The notes: generated by a model from the letters alone, not told the origin. A stretch of DNA of 45,007 nt from Pseudomonadota bacterium (GCA_018814305.1 JAHJAA010000075.1:1-45007); one strand, 5' to 3'; positions 18,150-27,975 are shown, numbered from the stretch's first letter. Numbers and translations: made by a program.

Positions 18150-19055
18150 GCACGCCTGATCGATCAGTTCCTGGGCAACCCGACGAGCCCCCAAAAAACC
18201 ATCCAGGCCCTCCAGTTTGAGCCCCACCTCGCTCAACTGTTCTTCCCTGACCTCACGGCTCCCACTCAACAACCCCAGCAACCAGGGACGATCAACCTCA
18301 TCTGCCTCCATCAAAGCCAGAATCATCGGGAGGGTCATCTTCCCTTCCAGCCAATCATTACCGACCGCCTTGCCGGTAACCTCGGGATCACCCTGATAAT
18401 CAAGCAGATCATCGACCACCTGAAAAGCGAGTCCGATCTTCTCTCCGTAAAACCGAATGGCCCGGCGCTGGGCGTTGTTGCCCCCCGCCAGGAAGACTCC
18501 GGCTTCTCCGGCTGCGGCAATAAGCGCCCCGGTTTTCCCCTTGATTACTTCAAAATATTGGTCAACGGACAGATCCCTCCTCATGGCGATGTCCGCCTGG
18601 AGAAATTCCGCCTCGACCATGGCCTCTGTGGCCCCACCGACCAGAGATACTCCGGTGGCCCCACAGAGCGAACCGGCCACTGACAGAGCCCGGGCATGAA
18701 GAAAATCTCCGGCCAGGATGACCGGCCCAGGCCCCCAAATGGTATTGGCTGAAGGTTTACCCCGCCGAATTGTCGCATGGTCAATAATGTCGTCATGGAG
18801 CAGGCTTGCTGCATGGAGATATTCAAAAACAATGGCCAGATTAAGAACCTGAACAGGAGATTTGCTCTCACCTGCATCCACTAATCCGTAGCCCAGAACG
18901 GTCAACTGAGGGCGAATCCTCTTCCCGCCACTTTCCAGGGCATGGCGCAAAATCTCCTTAAGTACCGGGGATTGCACCCCAGCCAAATTATCCCGCATGG
19001 CCTGATCAATATCTTTCGCCGACGCAGCAAAATAGGCGAGTAGGTGCTGATCCAA
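18066..19055 (-). CDS. ispB: Polyprenyl (octaprenyl-type) diphosphate synthase
   Basis: The 329-residue trans-prenyltransferase elongates allylic diphosphates with isopentenyl diphosphate to make quinone side chains. Visible are GGKRIRPQL (43-51), the first Asp-rich motif LLHDDIID (85-92) followed by RRGKPSAN, GDFLHARA, the KTGALI segment and the second Asp-rich motif FQVVDDLLDY (211-220). The small-residue pattern before the first Asp motif (YLHAAS) suggests a long product, probably for menaquinone. The start is TTG at 19055 with GGAGA 8 nt upstream; no in-frame ATG fits the conserved N-terminus. It follows the helicase gene across a hairpin-containing 60-bp gap, so the two may be cotranscribed. 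Confidence 0.9.
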   Translation of the reverse strand: MDQHLLAYFAASAKDIDQAMRDNLAGVQSPVLKEILRHALESGGKRIRPQLTVLGYGLVDAGESKSPVQVLNLAIVFEYLHAASLLHDDIIDHATIRRGKPSANTIWGPGPVILAGDFLHARALSVAGSLCGATGVSLVGGATEAMVEAEFLQADIAMRRDLSVDQYFEVIKGKTGALIAAAGEAGVFLAGGNNAQRRAIRFYGEKIGLAFQVVDDLLDYQGDPEVTGKAVGNDWLEGKMTLPMILALMEADEVDRPWLLGLLSGSREVREEQLSEVGLKLEGLDGFLGARRVAQELIDQACSALSVFSPSREREVLVGLAEYVVNRKK

Positions 19056-19090
19056 AATCGTATCTCCTTTGAAAGCCGCTCAAACGATTT

Positions 19091-19126
19091 AAACGGTTTA
19101 AACGGATTGAGTCGTTTAAACCGTTT
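19091..19126. repeat. 14-bp perfect inverted repeat between helicase and ispB genes
   Basis: AAACGGTTTAAACG (19091-19104), an 8-nt loop and CGTTTAAACCGTTT (19113-19126) form a perfect 14-bp stem. The helicase stop codon lies inside the right arm. A further partial copy, AAACGATTT, precedes it at 19082-19090. On the minus-strand transcript the hairpin is followed by AAATCGTTTGAG, not a U-run, so a terminator is unlikely. It could stabilise or attenuate the message or be a protein-binding site. Confidence 0.7.
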
Positions 19127-21104
19127 TTATTCTCCAGAAGGCCGCCACATCCTCCAGGTCCCTGGTGATGGGACACGGCGGCAGGCTGGCCCGAAAATTT
19201 TTGCCATACCCCTTACTGAACAGCCGGACATCGAGAATTGCCAGCACCCCTCGATCCTCCGAAGTTCGCATCAATCGCCCCACCCCCTGACGTAAACTCA
19301 AGATCGCCTGGGGTACCTGGAAATCAAAAAAAGGATTGCCTCCGTCCTCCCTGATTCGCTCAATTCTGGCCTTGACCACTGGATCACTTGGTACCTCAAA
19401 GGGCAGCTTGTCTATAATGACACAACTCAAGGCTTCACCCGGGACATCCACCCCTTCCCAAAAAGAAGCAACGGCCAGCAGAACGGAATCCACCTCCCTG
19501 CGGAAGCGGTCAAGCAATGCCGCCCGGGGCGCCTCACCTTGAATCAGCAAGGGGAAGGGCAGACCCTCTTTGCAAAGCCCTTCGTAACAGGCCTGCATGG
19601 CCTGCTGGCTGGTAAAAAGAACCAGAGTTCGTCCTCCCGACAGCATAATGAGGTCACGAATTCTCTGCCGCGCCACGTCAGCATAGCCCGGCTGATTGGG
19701 CTCAGGAAAACCCTTTTCGGGGATATGACAGAGCGTTCGGTTGGCATAATCAAAAGGGGTCGCCAGACTCAAGGTCTCAATTATTTCAGGCAACCCCAGC
19801 CGTTCACGAAAATAATGAAAGTCCCCCGCAACAGTCAAGGTTGCCGAGGTAAAAACGGAGGCCAGCACCTGATTATAGAGATGACGCCGTAATTCCTCGG
19901 CCACTGAGATGGGTGAGGCCGAGACGATAACTGTTCGCGACCGTCGCTCCAACCAGTAAATCATAGCCGGGTCTGTGCCGCGACATACCTCGCGAAGAGC
20001 GGCCTGCAACTCTCGACAGCGGCGCAGCATCCCCTGCCAGAGATCACTTAACAAGATGAGGGTTTCGACATGTCCAGACAAGGCCTCGAACCGATCTTCA
20101 AGCTCGTCAAGATGCTGCCACCAGGCCGGTTGACCTTCGACAACCGCTTCCAGAGGGAACCGGCCCGGAGTTGACGGCACCACCATCAACCACCGGTCGG
20201 CCGCTGCCGCCAGGGAACGAGCCAGGGCCATGGTTTTTTCAGAATCCCGTTCCTTCAACTCTGCCTGGGCCATGCTCTCCAGGTCCCGAACCAGATCAAG
20301 AATCTGATAATGGCTGACCGAAAGGCCAAAATACCGGGTTGCGGTAGATTCAATATGGTGAGCCTCATCAAAAATCACCGCTTCGTAGCGGGGCAGGACT
20401 TCTCCATTCCCGTGACGACGGAGGGCCAGATCCGAAAAAAAGAGATGGTGGTTAACGATCAGAATTTTGGCGCGGGCCGCCTCTTTCCGCAATCGGGTGA
20501 TAAAGCAGTTTTGCCACTCCGGGCAATGGGACCCAAGACACTGGGAGGTAGAGGCACTGACCAGACTCCACAAACGGGCGTCATCGGCCAGCCAATCAAG
20601 CTCGGCCCGATCACCAAACTCGGTCCCGCCAAGCCATTCGCCGATAATAGCCACCCCCTCCCGATCCTCAAATAATCGATGCTGCGGGGTGGCGGCCAGT
20701 TGCTGCCACCGATAAAGGCAGAGATAATTCTGCCTACCCTTGACGCAGATGGCGGTCAATCGAGGATCGATATGCTTTTGGATAAAAGGAATTTCCTTAT
20801 TGAGGATTTGATCCTGCAAGTTCAAGGTTCCGGTGGAGATCACCATTTTCAACCCTGAGATAACCGCAGGGATCAAATACGCCAGGGTCTTTCCGGTTCC
20901 TGTCCCGGCCTCGGCCGCAAGCAGGCCAGGGAAACCGGGTTTAAAATCACTCCCCACTAAGGCCCGACAAACTGCCTCTGCCATGTCCTGCTGTCCTTGG
21001 CGGAATCGAAACCCCGGCAGAGTTTGAGCCAGTTTCCCATCCGCGACAAAGTAGCGGGCCATGGATTCAACCATGCCGATTTCATCAAATCCAGGTCCAC
21101 TCAT
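19116..21104 (-). CDS. DinG/XPD-type ATP-dependent DNA helicase (YoaA-like)
   Basis: The 662-residue superfamily 2 helicase contains Walker A AGTGTGKT (66-73), four cysteines placed for a [4Fe-4S] cluster (Cys129, Cys189, Cys194, Cys200), the DEAH box (246-249) and the C-terminal motif VI QGVGRLMR, preceded by ASFWEGVDVPGE. This matches the YoaA/DinG group of 5'-3' helicases that remove R-loops and assist replication after damage. There is no exonuclease domain at the N-terminus, unlike some Gram-positive DinG proteins. Ribosome binding is weak (GGATAG). It is probably cotranscribed with ispB downstream. Confidence 0.92.
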   Translation of the reverse strand: MSGPGFDEIGMVESMARYFVADGKLAQTLPGFRFRQGQQDMAEAVCRALVGSDFKPGFPGLLAAEAGTGTGKTLAYLIPAVISGLKMVISTGTLNLQDQILNKEIPFIQKHIDPRLTAICVKGRQNYLCLYRWQQLAATPQHRLFEDREGVAIIGEWLGGTEFGDRAELDWLADDARLWSLVSASTSQCLGSHCPEWQNCFITRLRKEAARAKILIVNHHLFFSDLALRRHGNGEVLPRYEAVIFDEAHHIESTATRYFGLSVSHYQILDLVRDLESMAQAELKERDSEKTMALARSLAAAADRWLMVVPSTPGRFPLEAVVEGQPAWWQHLDELEDRFEALSGHVETLILLSDLWQGMLRRCRELQAALREVCRGTDPAMIYWLERRSRTVIVSASPISVAEELRRHLYNQVLASVFTSATLTVAGDFHYFRERLGLPEIIETLSLATPFDYANRTLCHIPEKGFPEPNQPGYADVARQRIRDLIMLSGGRTLVLFTSQQAMQACYEGLCKEGLPFPLLIQGEAPRAALLDRFRREVDSVLLAVASFWEGVDVPGEALSCVIIDKLPFEVPSDPVVKARIERIREDGGNPFFDFQVPQAILSLRQGVGRLMRTSEDRGVLAILDVRLFSKGYGKNFRASLPPCPITRDLEDVAAFWRIKTV

Positions 21105-21189
21105 TCTGTTCTATCCATTGCAAATGGCACGGTCAATACGTCCATTTTCCCATCAATTTCTTAATAGCACCCTCACCCCAAGCGGAGGC

Positions 21190-21219
21190 TTGACACCAGC
21201 GATTTTTTAATGCTAGCAT
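21190..21219 (+). promoter_or_regulatory. Sigma-70-like promoter of the uspA gene
   Basis: TTGACA (21190-21195, full consensus) is followed after 18 bp by TAGCAT (21214-21219). The start codon of the universal stress gene lies about 110 bp downstream, leaving a leader of about 100 nt. Confidence 0.5.
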
Positions 21220-21329
21220 GAGGTAGGAGAGGATGTTTCAGCGACGATAACCGGATGACGGCTAATATCGACTCCCCGATAAAAATACCGGGTTACAATA
21301 ACAATTCCAACTGACCTTTGGAGGAGCCT

Positions 21330-21776
21330 ATGAAAACATTCAAACACATTATGGTCCCTATTGATTTCTCCGAAAATGCCCCGAAAATTCTCCAGTCTGC
21401 AGTGGATGTAGCTGAAAAATTCGAAGCTGAATTAACGGTTATTTTCGTCGTTCAAAGTTTTGAAGACTACTCGGGGTTTTTTGTCCCTCACCTGCCCATA
21501 GCCCAATTCGAGGCTGAAATATTTGAGGGCGCTGAAAAAAAGATGGCTCTTTTTCTTGAAGAGAACCTGAAAACCGACATCAAACACAGTACGACTATAC
21601 TCAAAGGTGATGTTGCCGAGGAAATTACCTCTTGGGCCAAGGATCATAATGTGGACATGATCATCATGGGAACCCACGGTTATAAAGGTTTGGAAAAAAT
21701 CCTTTTCGGCAGCGTGGCTGAATTAGTCGTTAAAACGTCCCCATGTCCCGTGCTGACGGTAAACCCATATCAATAA
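21330..21776 (+). CDS. Universal stress protein, UspA family
   Basis: The 148-residue cytoplasmic protein begins KTFKHIMVPIDFSENA and ends SPCPVLTVNP, both typical of the family. The ATP-binding pattern G-x2-G-x9-G-S is present in GTHGYKGLEKILFGS (about residues 117-131), so it belongs to the nucleotide-binding subgroup. The ATG at 21330 has GGAGGAG just upstream; an earlier in-frame TTG lies before this ribosome binding site and is rejected. It stands alone between a promoter and a bidirectional terminator. Its specific stress role is unknown. Confidence 0.93.
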   Translation: MKTFKHIMVPIDFSENAPKILQSAVDVAEKFEAELTVIFVVQSFEDYSGFFVPHLPIAQFEAEIFEGAEKKMALFLEENLKTDIKHSTTILKGDVAEEITSWAKDHNVDMIIMGTHGYKGLEKILFGSVAELVVKTSPCPVLTVNPYQ

Positions 21777-21800
21777 TCCAGTCAATTAGTCGGACCCAAT

Positions 21801-21872
21801 AAAAAACCTAGTCATCGTACCCGAGAGGCGGGAGCCTCCCCGCTTCCCGGGTACAGTGTAGAATCTTTTTTC
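21801..21872. terminator. Bidirectional terminator between convergent genes
   Basis: A GC-rich hairpin spans 21817-21854 (outer GTACCC/GGGTAC, inner GCGGG/CCCGC). A run of six T follows about 10 nt later on the plus strand (21866-21871), and six A precede it (21801-21806), giving a T-run on the minus strand. It separates the convergent uspA gene and the gene ending at 21879. The spacing between stem and T-run is longer than ideal on both sides. Confidence 0.6.
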
Positions 21873-21878
21873 ACGGGA

Positions 21879-22883
21879 TCAAGAGAGCATCCCCAGCAAC
21901 CGGGGATGCATGCTTGTTACGGACAATACGTCCTCTTCTTGGCCAGTTAGCCGAGCCAGCACCTTGGAAAAAACCGCCCCATCAACGGCATACAACACGA
22001 TCTGCCCCCCCTCCCCCGCACTTGATGCATTGAGAGTCTCAATCAGATCCCGTAAAGGGGCCGGATCACCGCCCCCACCCTCGCCCCAACGAATCAGTTC
22101 TCCCTGTATAGCCTGCCTCATCTCTCTCGTTTTTTCGAGCCACTCAGAGTCGTTTGGTGTGTGGGGCAACCGGACCCGGCAAATTTCTGGTACTGGACTC
22201 CCTAATTCGCGCAACTCCTCAAGCACAAGCTCGGCTGTCTCTACCTGATCGGTCAACAAAATCTGCCGGTCCCCAGAATCATGGCAGGCGAACTGAGCCC
22301 ACGCCTTCAACACCCGTCCGATTTTGAACGGACTGCCCTCGAGGCGCCCCTCCACTTCTTCGCCAGGAAACATCTCATCCGAATCATCATCGTCACCCTT
22401 AAGGGCTTGAAAGAGATCCTTTTCCCGGTTGCGGATCACCTCGTAGCCCCGGCGGACCTCAACTTCCTCTTGGCTAAGGATCTCGGACAGTTTGAGGACC
22501 ATCCTGGCCTGCCACAAGCGTTTCGCTACAACGGAAAGGGCTTCAGCCTTCCCATCGCGACGAAAGGATGAGATCAGATTCCAGACCTGATCATCGTCAT
22601 GATCACCATGCCCGGAAGCAGAAAGCGAAGAGAGTTGCCCTGAATAGTATTCTCCAGCATGTCCCTTGAGATCCTTAATCATCTGGAGGAATCCCGCCTC
22701 TTCATCGTTCATGGGCAAAGGACAGTACAATTCGACCCCGTCAGCTTGTTCCGGGAGATGCATGGCACAGTCCGACTCAGATACCTGATAGAGAACAATC
22801 CGGTCAAACAAGGCGAGAAAGCTCCTTACCCCCCGGTCCGAAATGACGGTCAAAGGAAAATACAATCCACTGAGGATGTTCAT
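21879..22883 (-). CDS. Conserved-looking protein of unknown function
   Basis: The 334-residue soluble protein is not recognised. It is acidic, with clusters of Asp and Glu (GDHDDDQ, KGDDDDSDEMFPGEE) near the middle and no signal peptide or membrane helix. The N-terminal part (ISDRGVRSFLALFDRIVLYQV) and the C-terminal part (GGQIVLYAVDGAVFSKVLARL) look like alternating beta and alpha segments. A predicted helical stretch at about 120-165 includes KRLWQARMVLKLSEILSQEEVEVRRGYE, split by charged residues. AAGAG precedes the ATG. It is divergent from the small membrane protein gene at 22954, with 70 bp between them. No function is proposed. Confidence 0.8.
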   Translation of the reverse strand: MNILSGLYFPLTVISDRGVRSFLALFDRIVLYQVSESDCAMHLPEQADGVELYCPLPMNDEEAGFLQMIKDLKGHAGEYYSGQLSSLSASGHGDHDDDQVWNLISSFRRDGKAEALSVVAKRLWQARMVLKLSEILSQEEVEVRRGYEVIRNREKDLFQALKGDDDDSDEMFPGEEVEGRLEGSPFKIGRVLKAWAQFACHDSGDRQILLTDQVETAELVLEELRELGSPVPEICRVRLPHTPNDSEWLEKTREMRQAIQGELIRWGEGGGGDPAPLRDLIETLNASSAGEGGQIVLYAVDGAVFSKVLARLTGQEEDVLSVTSMHPRLLGMLS

Positions 22884-22953
22884 ATTTCAACTCTTCACAA
22901 AATAGGCTACGTTATCGTAAAAGATCATCGCCAACGACGCTTAGGAACCGCCC

Positions 22954-23244
22954 ATGACAACCCTACGAGAAAAAATTTCGCTGACCCTGCTAACCGGCCT
23001 CTTCATGGTCTGCTCGCTCCGATATTATCCAGACCACCCTCGGCAGACCGCTTTGGTCACCGGCCAGCATCTCTTGACCCTGGCCCCATTTCTAGTCGGC
23101 ACCGCCCTGATTACCAACGCCCTCTTCCAAAGGCTCTCCGGCGACAAACCATCCCGGGTTAATCTTTTCAGGATCGGTCTGACCCTGGGAATCACCATTG
23201 AATTTATCCTGGGGATATACCACTATCTGGCGATCAACAGTTAG
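22954..23244 (+). CDS. Small integral membrane protein of unknown function
   Basis: The 96-residue protein has three hydrophobic stretches (about 9-23, 38-58 and 72-91) separated by short polar loops, and little else. AGGAA lies 7 nt before the ATG, a credible ribosome binding site. It is divergent from the unknown gene at 21879-22883 and convergent with the beta-helix gene that ends at 23290. Not recognised. Confidence 0.65.
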   Translation: MTTLREKISLTLLTGLFMVCSLRYYPDHPRQTALVTGQHLLTLAPFLVGTALITNALFQRLSGDKPSRVNLFRIGLTLGITIEFILGIYHYLAINS

Positions 23245-23289
23245 TTTGTTTCCATCCGGGAACAGTCTTTTTACCCGCATCACCCTTTT

Positions 23290-24093
23290 TTATCGGATCA
23301 CCGAATGACTCGGGTGAAAACCGGAAGGAGACGTTACATTGGGAAGCAGAAATGATTTCTTCCCCAGCAGGGTTCCAGGACTGGTGACGGAATTACATCC
23401 GGTTTGCACCCCATCACCAAGAATGGCCCCAAACTTTCTAAGCCCCGTGTCAATTGCCCCGGAAGGGGTTCTCACCTTGACCGCTCCTCCAATAAATCGA
23501 AGATTTGCCATTTTGGTACCAGCCCCAAGATTCACCTGATTCCCGAGGATACTGTCTCCCAGATAGGCAAAATGCCCGGCCTTGGCGTCATCTAAAAATA
23601 TGGTGTGTTTGACTTCGGTCACATGACCGATCACACAGCGGCGACCGAACAGGCAGTTCCCCCGGATATAGGCGCCCTGCCGAATTTCAGAACCATCGCC
23701 CACCACGACCGGACCAGTCACCATGGCTCCCGACTCGATCAGCACATCATTTCCAAATGCAAAACGATCTCCAGCCAGAACCACCCCAGCCATGATCACC
23801 GAGGCCCCAGACAGGAGTCGTCGCTCGCGCCTAACCGCAGGTCTCCCACCATCATCTGACCAAAGGATTTCACAGGTATCCCCATCGATAAATTCCCCAT
23901 CATGGACCACAACCACCCGGTCCAAAGGGCAGTTCCGGGGCAACCACCCCGGGATCGTAGGCCAGTTATAATTGGCCAGATAGCTCTTCAACTCCTTCAG
24001 TCCTTCCCAGACAGAACCATGATCGGAGAAAAGATGTCGATGTTCATATTGCACCAAATCAAAAAAAGCATTGGCCGAGAGATCGTTCGTCAT
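23290..24093 (-). CDS. Left-handed beta-helix protein, nucleotidyltransferase/acyltransferase-like
   Basis: The 267-residue protein has, from about residue 75 on, imperfect hexapeptide repeats (hydrophobic residue, G, x4) such as SVIMAGVVLAGDRFAFGNDV, GPVVVGDGSEIRQGAYIRG, VIGHVTEVKHT and GDSILGNQVNLGAGTKMANL. They predict a left-handed beta-helix like the C-terminal half of GlmU-type sugar-phosphate enzymes. The N-terminal nucleotidyl-transfer signature (L-x-x-G-x-G-T-R) is absent, so it is not a full bifunctional enzyme. An acetyltransferase or a binding protein for nucleotide-sugars is possible. The ATG at 24093 is preferred; a TTG five codons upstream gives only a short extension. Confidence 0.8.
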   Translation of the reverse strand: MTNDLSANAFFDLVQYEHRHLFSDHGSVWEGLKELKSYLANYNWPTIPGWLPRNCPLDRVVVVHDGEFIDGDTCEILWSDDGGRPAVRRERRLLSGASVIMAGVVLAGDRFAFGNDVLIESGAMVTGPVVVGDGSEIRQGAYIRGNCLFGRRCVIGHVTEVKHTIFLDDAKAGHFAYLGDSILGNQVNLGAGTKMANLRFIGGAVKVRTPSGAIDTGLRKFGAILGDGVQTGCNSVTSPGTLLGKKSFLLPNVTSPSGFHPSHSVIR

Positions 24094-24552
24094 ATATAGT
24101 GTCACCAAAAGTAATATTTAAGGTAAAACCCCACAGCTTTACCGCATAATGTTGCAAATCATCAATTTATTCAAGATGAAAGCGTCAAAGGACGTACGGA
24201 GAAGCCATTCGTTCCCGGACATTTCGCCCCACCCGTAGCGGACAGATGTCACCTCTAAAAACGACCTCCCTACCCGGGAGGTAATCGGCAATACCTATAA
24301 CGGCTCAGTAGCATCAGCTCCCGACCAAGTGCAGGTCCTGTCGACCATGTCCTAAAGGTACCATGGAACATGTCACCAGGGGCTGAAAATTCTTACCGAT
24401 TCGGAACAACAAAACATGCCGACCACCATGGATTTATTGTGTATCATGCTTAGTGTACCTGATCTTCCCCGGAAAACCTCGGCCCTGCCGGTTTCAGTAT
24501 CCTAATAAATACGGCATCCGCCATTAACGCAATACGATAAGGAGCCCTGCCT
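24094..24552. other. Intergenic region upstream of lon
   Basis: This 459-bp region between divergent genes must contain the lon promoter, but no convincing heat-shock or sigma-70 element could be assigned by eye. A 7-bp stem hairpin ACCTCCC-TACCC-GGGAGGT lies at 24264-24282, with no T-run after it. Two CATGTC direct repeats occur around 24350-24380. Confidence 0.5.
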
Positions 24553-26922
24553 GTGAATATCAATGATTCCATTTCCGACGGCATTCCGGAATTCCCGGAT
24601 CTGGACGAACATGAAATCCCGGAAGTTCTGCCGTTGATGGCAGTTCGGGATGTGGTCATTTTCAATTATATGATCATCCCCCTCTTTGTTGGTCGCCCCA
24701 ACTCGGTGGGCGCCGTCAACGAAGCCTTGACCAAGGACAAAATGATCATGCTGGCCACCCAGAAAGAGGCCACAACCGATGATCCTACGCCGGAGGATGT
24801 CTATGACGTAGGCATGGTCTGTATGATCATGCGGACCCTCAAACTCCCTGACGGACGGCTCAAGGTCTTGGTGCAGGCCATGAGCAAGGCCAGAATAACT
24901 AATTACCTCCAGACCGAACCGTTCTTCCAGGTCAATATCGAACTGCTCAACGATGAAGAGGTCCTGGAGCTGACCGTCGAGACCGAGGCCCTGATGCGGA
25001 CGGTCCGGGAACAGACCGAAAAGATCCTCTCCCTCAAGGGTATCATGTCCTCCGACCTGATGGTCATCCTCAACAACATTGAAGAACCTGGGCGTCTGGC
25101 CGACCTGGTGGTGTCAAACCTCCACCTGAAAACCGCCGAATCCCAGTCAGTGCTCGAAATCAGTGATCCCGTCGCCCGACTCAAAAAGGTCTCCGAATAT
25201 CTCCATAAAGAACTGGAAGTCTCCACGGTTCAGGCCAAAATCCAATCGGAAGCCAAGGAGGAAATGGGCAAAACCCAGCGGGAATACTACCTCCGCGAAC
25301 AACTCCAGGCCTTGAAAAAAGAATTGGGCGATATCGATGATCGTTCCCAGGAGATTGAAGAACTCAGGGTCAAACTCAGCAAAAAAAGAATGCCGCCGCT
25401 CGCCAAGGAAGAGGCCTTCAAACAACTGAAACGGTTGGAAATGATGCATCCCGACGCATCGGAGGCGACCACGGTTCGCACCTATCTCGACTGGATACTC
25501 GATATCCCGTGGCGTCAATCTACCCGGGATCGAATTGACCTGGTTGAGGCCAAAAAAGTTCTCGATACTGACCATTACGGCCTTGAAAAAATCAAAGAAC
25601 GGATTCTGGAATACCTGGCTGTGCGCAAACTGAACAAAACCACCAAGGGCCCGATCCTCTGTTTTGTCGGCCCTCCCGGGGTTGGCAAGACCTCTCTGGG
25701 GCAATCCATCGCCCGGGCCATGAATCGCAAATTCCACCGCCTGTCCCTGGGCGGCATGCGGGATGAAGCAGAAATCCGCGGCCACCGTCGGACCTATATC
25801 GGCTCCATGCCAGGCCGCATCATCCAGGGGCTTAAAACCGTCGGCGCCAACAATCCGGTCTTTATGATGGATGAAATCGACAAGGTCGGAGCCGATTATC
25901 GGGGTGATCCTTCTTCAGCCCTGCTTGAAGTCCTTGACCCTGAACAGAACTTTGAGTTTTCGGATCATTATTTGAACATGCCCTTTGATCTGTCCAAGGT
26001 CATGTTCATCACCACTGCCAATATTACCGACACCATTCCCAGTCCGCTCTTGGACCGGATGGAAACCATTGAACTTTCCGGATACATGCTGGAAGAAAAA
26101 ATGGAGATCGCCAGACGCTATCTCATCCCCCGCCAGACCAAGGAAAATGGGATCAAAGAGAAAGACCTTAAACTGGACGATAAGACCATCGAAAAGATCA
26201 TCACCCATTACACCCGCGAGGCAGGTCTTCGGAACCTGGAAAGAATGATCGGTAAGGTCTGCCGTAAGATCGCCAGGAGACTGGCCGAGGGCAAGAAAGG
26301 CCCCTACAGCATTACCGACCGGACCCTCGGTAAATACCTGGGTCCACCACGCCACATCCCCGAGATGGAACGGGAGATCATCGATCAACCTGGGTTGGCC
26401 ACAGGACTCGCCTGGACCGAAGCCGGTGGCGAGGTCCTCTATATCGAGGTTTCCATTGTAAAGGGCAAGGGCGGTCTCACCATGACCGGCCAACTGGGCG
26501 ATGTGATGAAGGAGTCCGCCCAAGCCGCCTTGACCTATTGCCGCTCCCTGACCAAGAAGCTCAAGCTGGATGAGAATTATTTCGAAGAAATTGATATTCA
26601 CATCCACGTCCCAGCCGGTGCCATCCCCAAGGACGGCCCCTCCGCCGGAATTACCATGGCCACCGCCCTCTATTCAGCCCTGTCAGGCAAGACAGTACAA
26701 CAGGGCGTGGCCATGACCGGAGAGATCACCCTCCGGGGACGGGTTCTGCCCATCGGTGGTTTAAAGGAAAAGGCCCTGGCCGCCTTACGTGCCAATATTA
26801 CCAAGGTCATCATCCCGGCCCAGAACCAAAAGGACCTGGAGGAGATCCCCAAAAAGCTTCGCGACCAGATGCAGTTCATCCCGGTGAAGAGTATGTCCCA
26901 GGTCCTTCCCCATGTTTTTTAA
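24553..26922 (+). CDS. lon: ATP-dependent Lon protease (LonA type)
   Basis: The 789-residue protein shows full LonA architecture: N-terminal substrate domain (from [20 protein letters not shown]), a long helical segment with [17 protein letters not shown]-like sequence at about 235-255, the AAA+ module with Walker A GPPGVGKT (373-380), Walker B MMDEID (438-443) and sensor regions, and a C-terminal protease domain with Ser697 in PKDGPSAG and Lys740 in [10 protein letters not shown], the Ser-Lys catalytic dyad. It degrades misfolded and regulatory proteins in the cytoplasm. It starts with GTG at 24553 preceded by AAGGAG at 8 nt. mltG follows 6 bp after its stop, so the two are cotranscribed. 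Confidence 0.98.
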   Translation: MNINDSISDGIPEFPDLDEHEIPEVLPLMAVRDVVIFNYMIIPLFVGRPNSVGAVNEALTKDKMIMLATQKEATTDDPTPEDVYDVGMVCMIMRTLKLPDGRLKVLVQAMSKARITNYLQTEPFFQVNIELLNDEEVLELTVETEALMRTVREQTEKILSLKGIMSSDLMVILNNIEEPGRLADLVVSNLHLKTAESQSVLEISDPVARLKKVSEYLHKELEVSTVQAKIQSEAKEEMGKTQREYYLREQLQALKKELGDIDDRSQEIEELRVKLSKKRMPPLAKEEAFKQLKRLEMMHPDASEATTVRTYLDWILDIPWRQSTRDRIDLVEAKKVLDTDHYGLEKIKERILEYLAVRKLNKTTKGPILCFVGPPGVGKTSLGQSIARAMNRKFHRLSLGGMRDEAEIRGHRRTYIGSMPGRIIQGLKTVGANNPVFMMDEIDKVGADYRGDPSSALLEVLDPEQNFEFSDHYLNMPFDLSKVMFITTANITDTIPSPLLDRMETIELSGYMLEEKMEIARRYLIPRQTKENGIKEKDLKLDDKTIEKIITHYTREAGLRNLERMIGKVCRKIARRLAEGKKGPYSITDRTLGKYLGPPRHIPEMEREIIDQPGLATGLAWTEAGGEVLYIEVSIVKGKGGLTMTGQLGDVMKESAQAALTYCRSLTKKLKLDENYFEEIDIHIHVPAGAIPKDGPSAGITMATALYSALSGKTVQQGVAMTGEITLRGRVLPIGGLKEKALAALRANITKVIIPAQNQKDLEEIPKKLRDQMQFIPVKSMSQVLPHVF

Positions 26923-26928
26923 TGTTCC

Positions 26929-27975
26929 ATGAAAATGATTGCAAAACGGATCGGGACGGCGCTCCTACTGGCCGTCTTCATCCTGGCTCCAGGCCTTCTA
27001 TTCTGGATCATCAATTACGCCTTTCTGTCCCATCCACGAATGGCCGAAAGTTCGACTCCGGTCATCCTTGCATCCGAGTCAAGTTTTCGGACCATTGAAA
27101 AAGAACTGGCTGCGGCAGGGGTGATCCTGGCCGATGGGCGCTTCAGGATCCTTGGCCGAATGATGGGAGTGGCCTCCCACCTCAAGGCGGGCGAATACCT
27201 CTTCCCGCCCTCGATCTCGCCTTACCGGGTCCTGATTATGGTTAAGGAGGGCGCCACCTACAAACATCAGGTCACCATACCTGAAGGTGCTACCCTCAAT
27301 CATATCGCCACCCTGTTAGCCGCAGAGAATTTAACCACCATTGAAGAATTTCTGCGCCTGGCCCACGATTCGGCCTTACTGGCCTCTTTAAATATTCATG
27401 GACCAAGTCTGGAGGGGTATCTTTTCCCGGATACCTATTTTTTTGAGCGAGGCCCCAAGAGCACGGAAACCATGATTCGCATCATGAGCGACCAGATGCA
27501 AAGGGTACTCATCCAGACCGACGCAATAAACGGCCTGCCCCAGTACGGACTCGACAGACACGGAGTCGTCACGCTGGCCTCAATTGTCGAAAAGGAGACC
27601 GCCCTGGTCCAGGAACGCTCGTTGATTGCCCGGGTTTTTCTCAACCGGTTGGCTGCAGGGATGAAACTCCAGACCGATCCCACCGTGATTTACGGTCTGG
27701 CAAATTTCTCAGGAAATCTCACCAGACAGGATCTGGAATCACCAAGTCCCTACAATACATACCGCATCAGAGGCCTCCCGCCTGGACCCATCTCCTCCCC
27801 CGGCCAGCAGGCCATTACGGCAGTGATGCATCCGGCCGAGGAATCATTTTATTATTTTGTTTCAAAAAATGACGGATCGCATTACTTTTCCAGTACGTTA
27901 TCCGATCACAACCGGGCCGTCTTGCAATACCAAACCAAGACCAACCCGACTAACCTTAAGGTACGAAAACAATGA
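26929..27975 (+). CDS. mltG: Endolytic murein transglycosylase MltG (YceG-like)
   Basis: The 348-residue protein has a single N-terminal membrane helix (about 10-32), a LysM-like region and the YceG domain: TIPEGATLNHIATLL, LEGYLFPDTYFF, LASIVEKETAL with the catalytic glutamate at 221, MKLQTDPTVIYGL, YNTYRIRGLPPGPISSPG and YYFVSKNDGSHYFS. The enzyme cuts nascent peptidoglycan strands at the outer face of the inner membrane and is thought to set glycan length. No good ribosome binding site precedes the ATG, so translation may depend on coupling to lon, whose stop lies 6 nt before. It overlaps gspG by 4 bp. Confidence 0.95.
   Translation: MKMIAKRIGTALLLAVFILAPGLLFWIINYAFLSHPRMAESSTPVILASESSFRTIEKELAAAGVILADGRFRILGRMMGVASHLKAGEYLFPPSISPYRVLIMVKEGATYKHQVTIPEGATLNHIATLLAAENLTTIEEFLRLAHDSALLASLNIHGPSLEGYLFPDTYFFERGPKSTETMIRIMSDQMQRVLIQTDAINGLPQYGLDRHGVVTLASIVEKETALVQERSLIARVFLNRLAAGMKLQTDPTVIYGLANFSGNLTRQDLESPSPYNTYRIRGLPPGPISSPGQQAITAVMHPAEESFYYFVSKNDGSHYFSSTLSDHNRAVLQYQTKTNPTNLKVRKQ

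Noticed and set aside
24264-24282. Hairpin ACCTCCC-TACCC-GGGAGGT as a terminator or heat-shock element for lon
   Set aside because: No T-run follows and it does not match the CIRCE sequence; it is mentioned only as a hairpin in the intergenic entry.
25147-25785. Minus-strand frame of 212 codons
   Set aside because: It is antisense to lon and resembles no protein; lon is intact on the plus strand.
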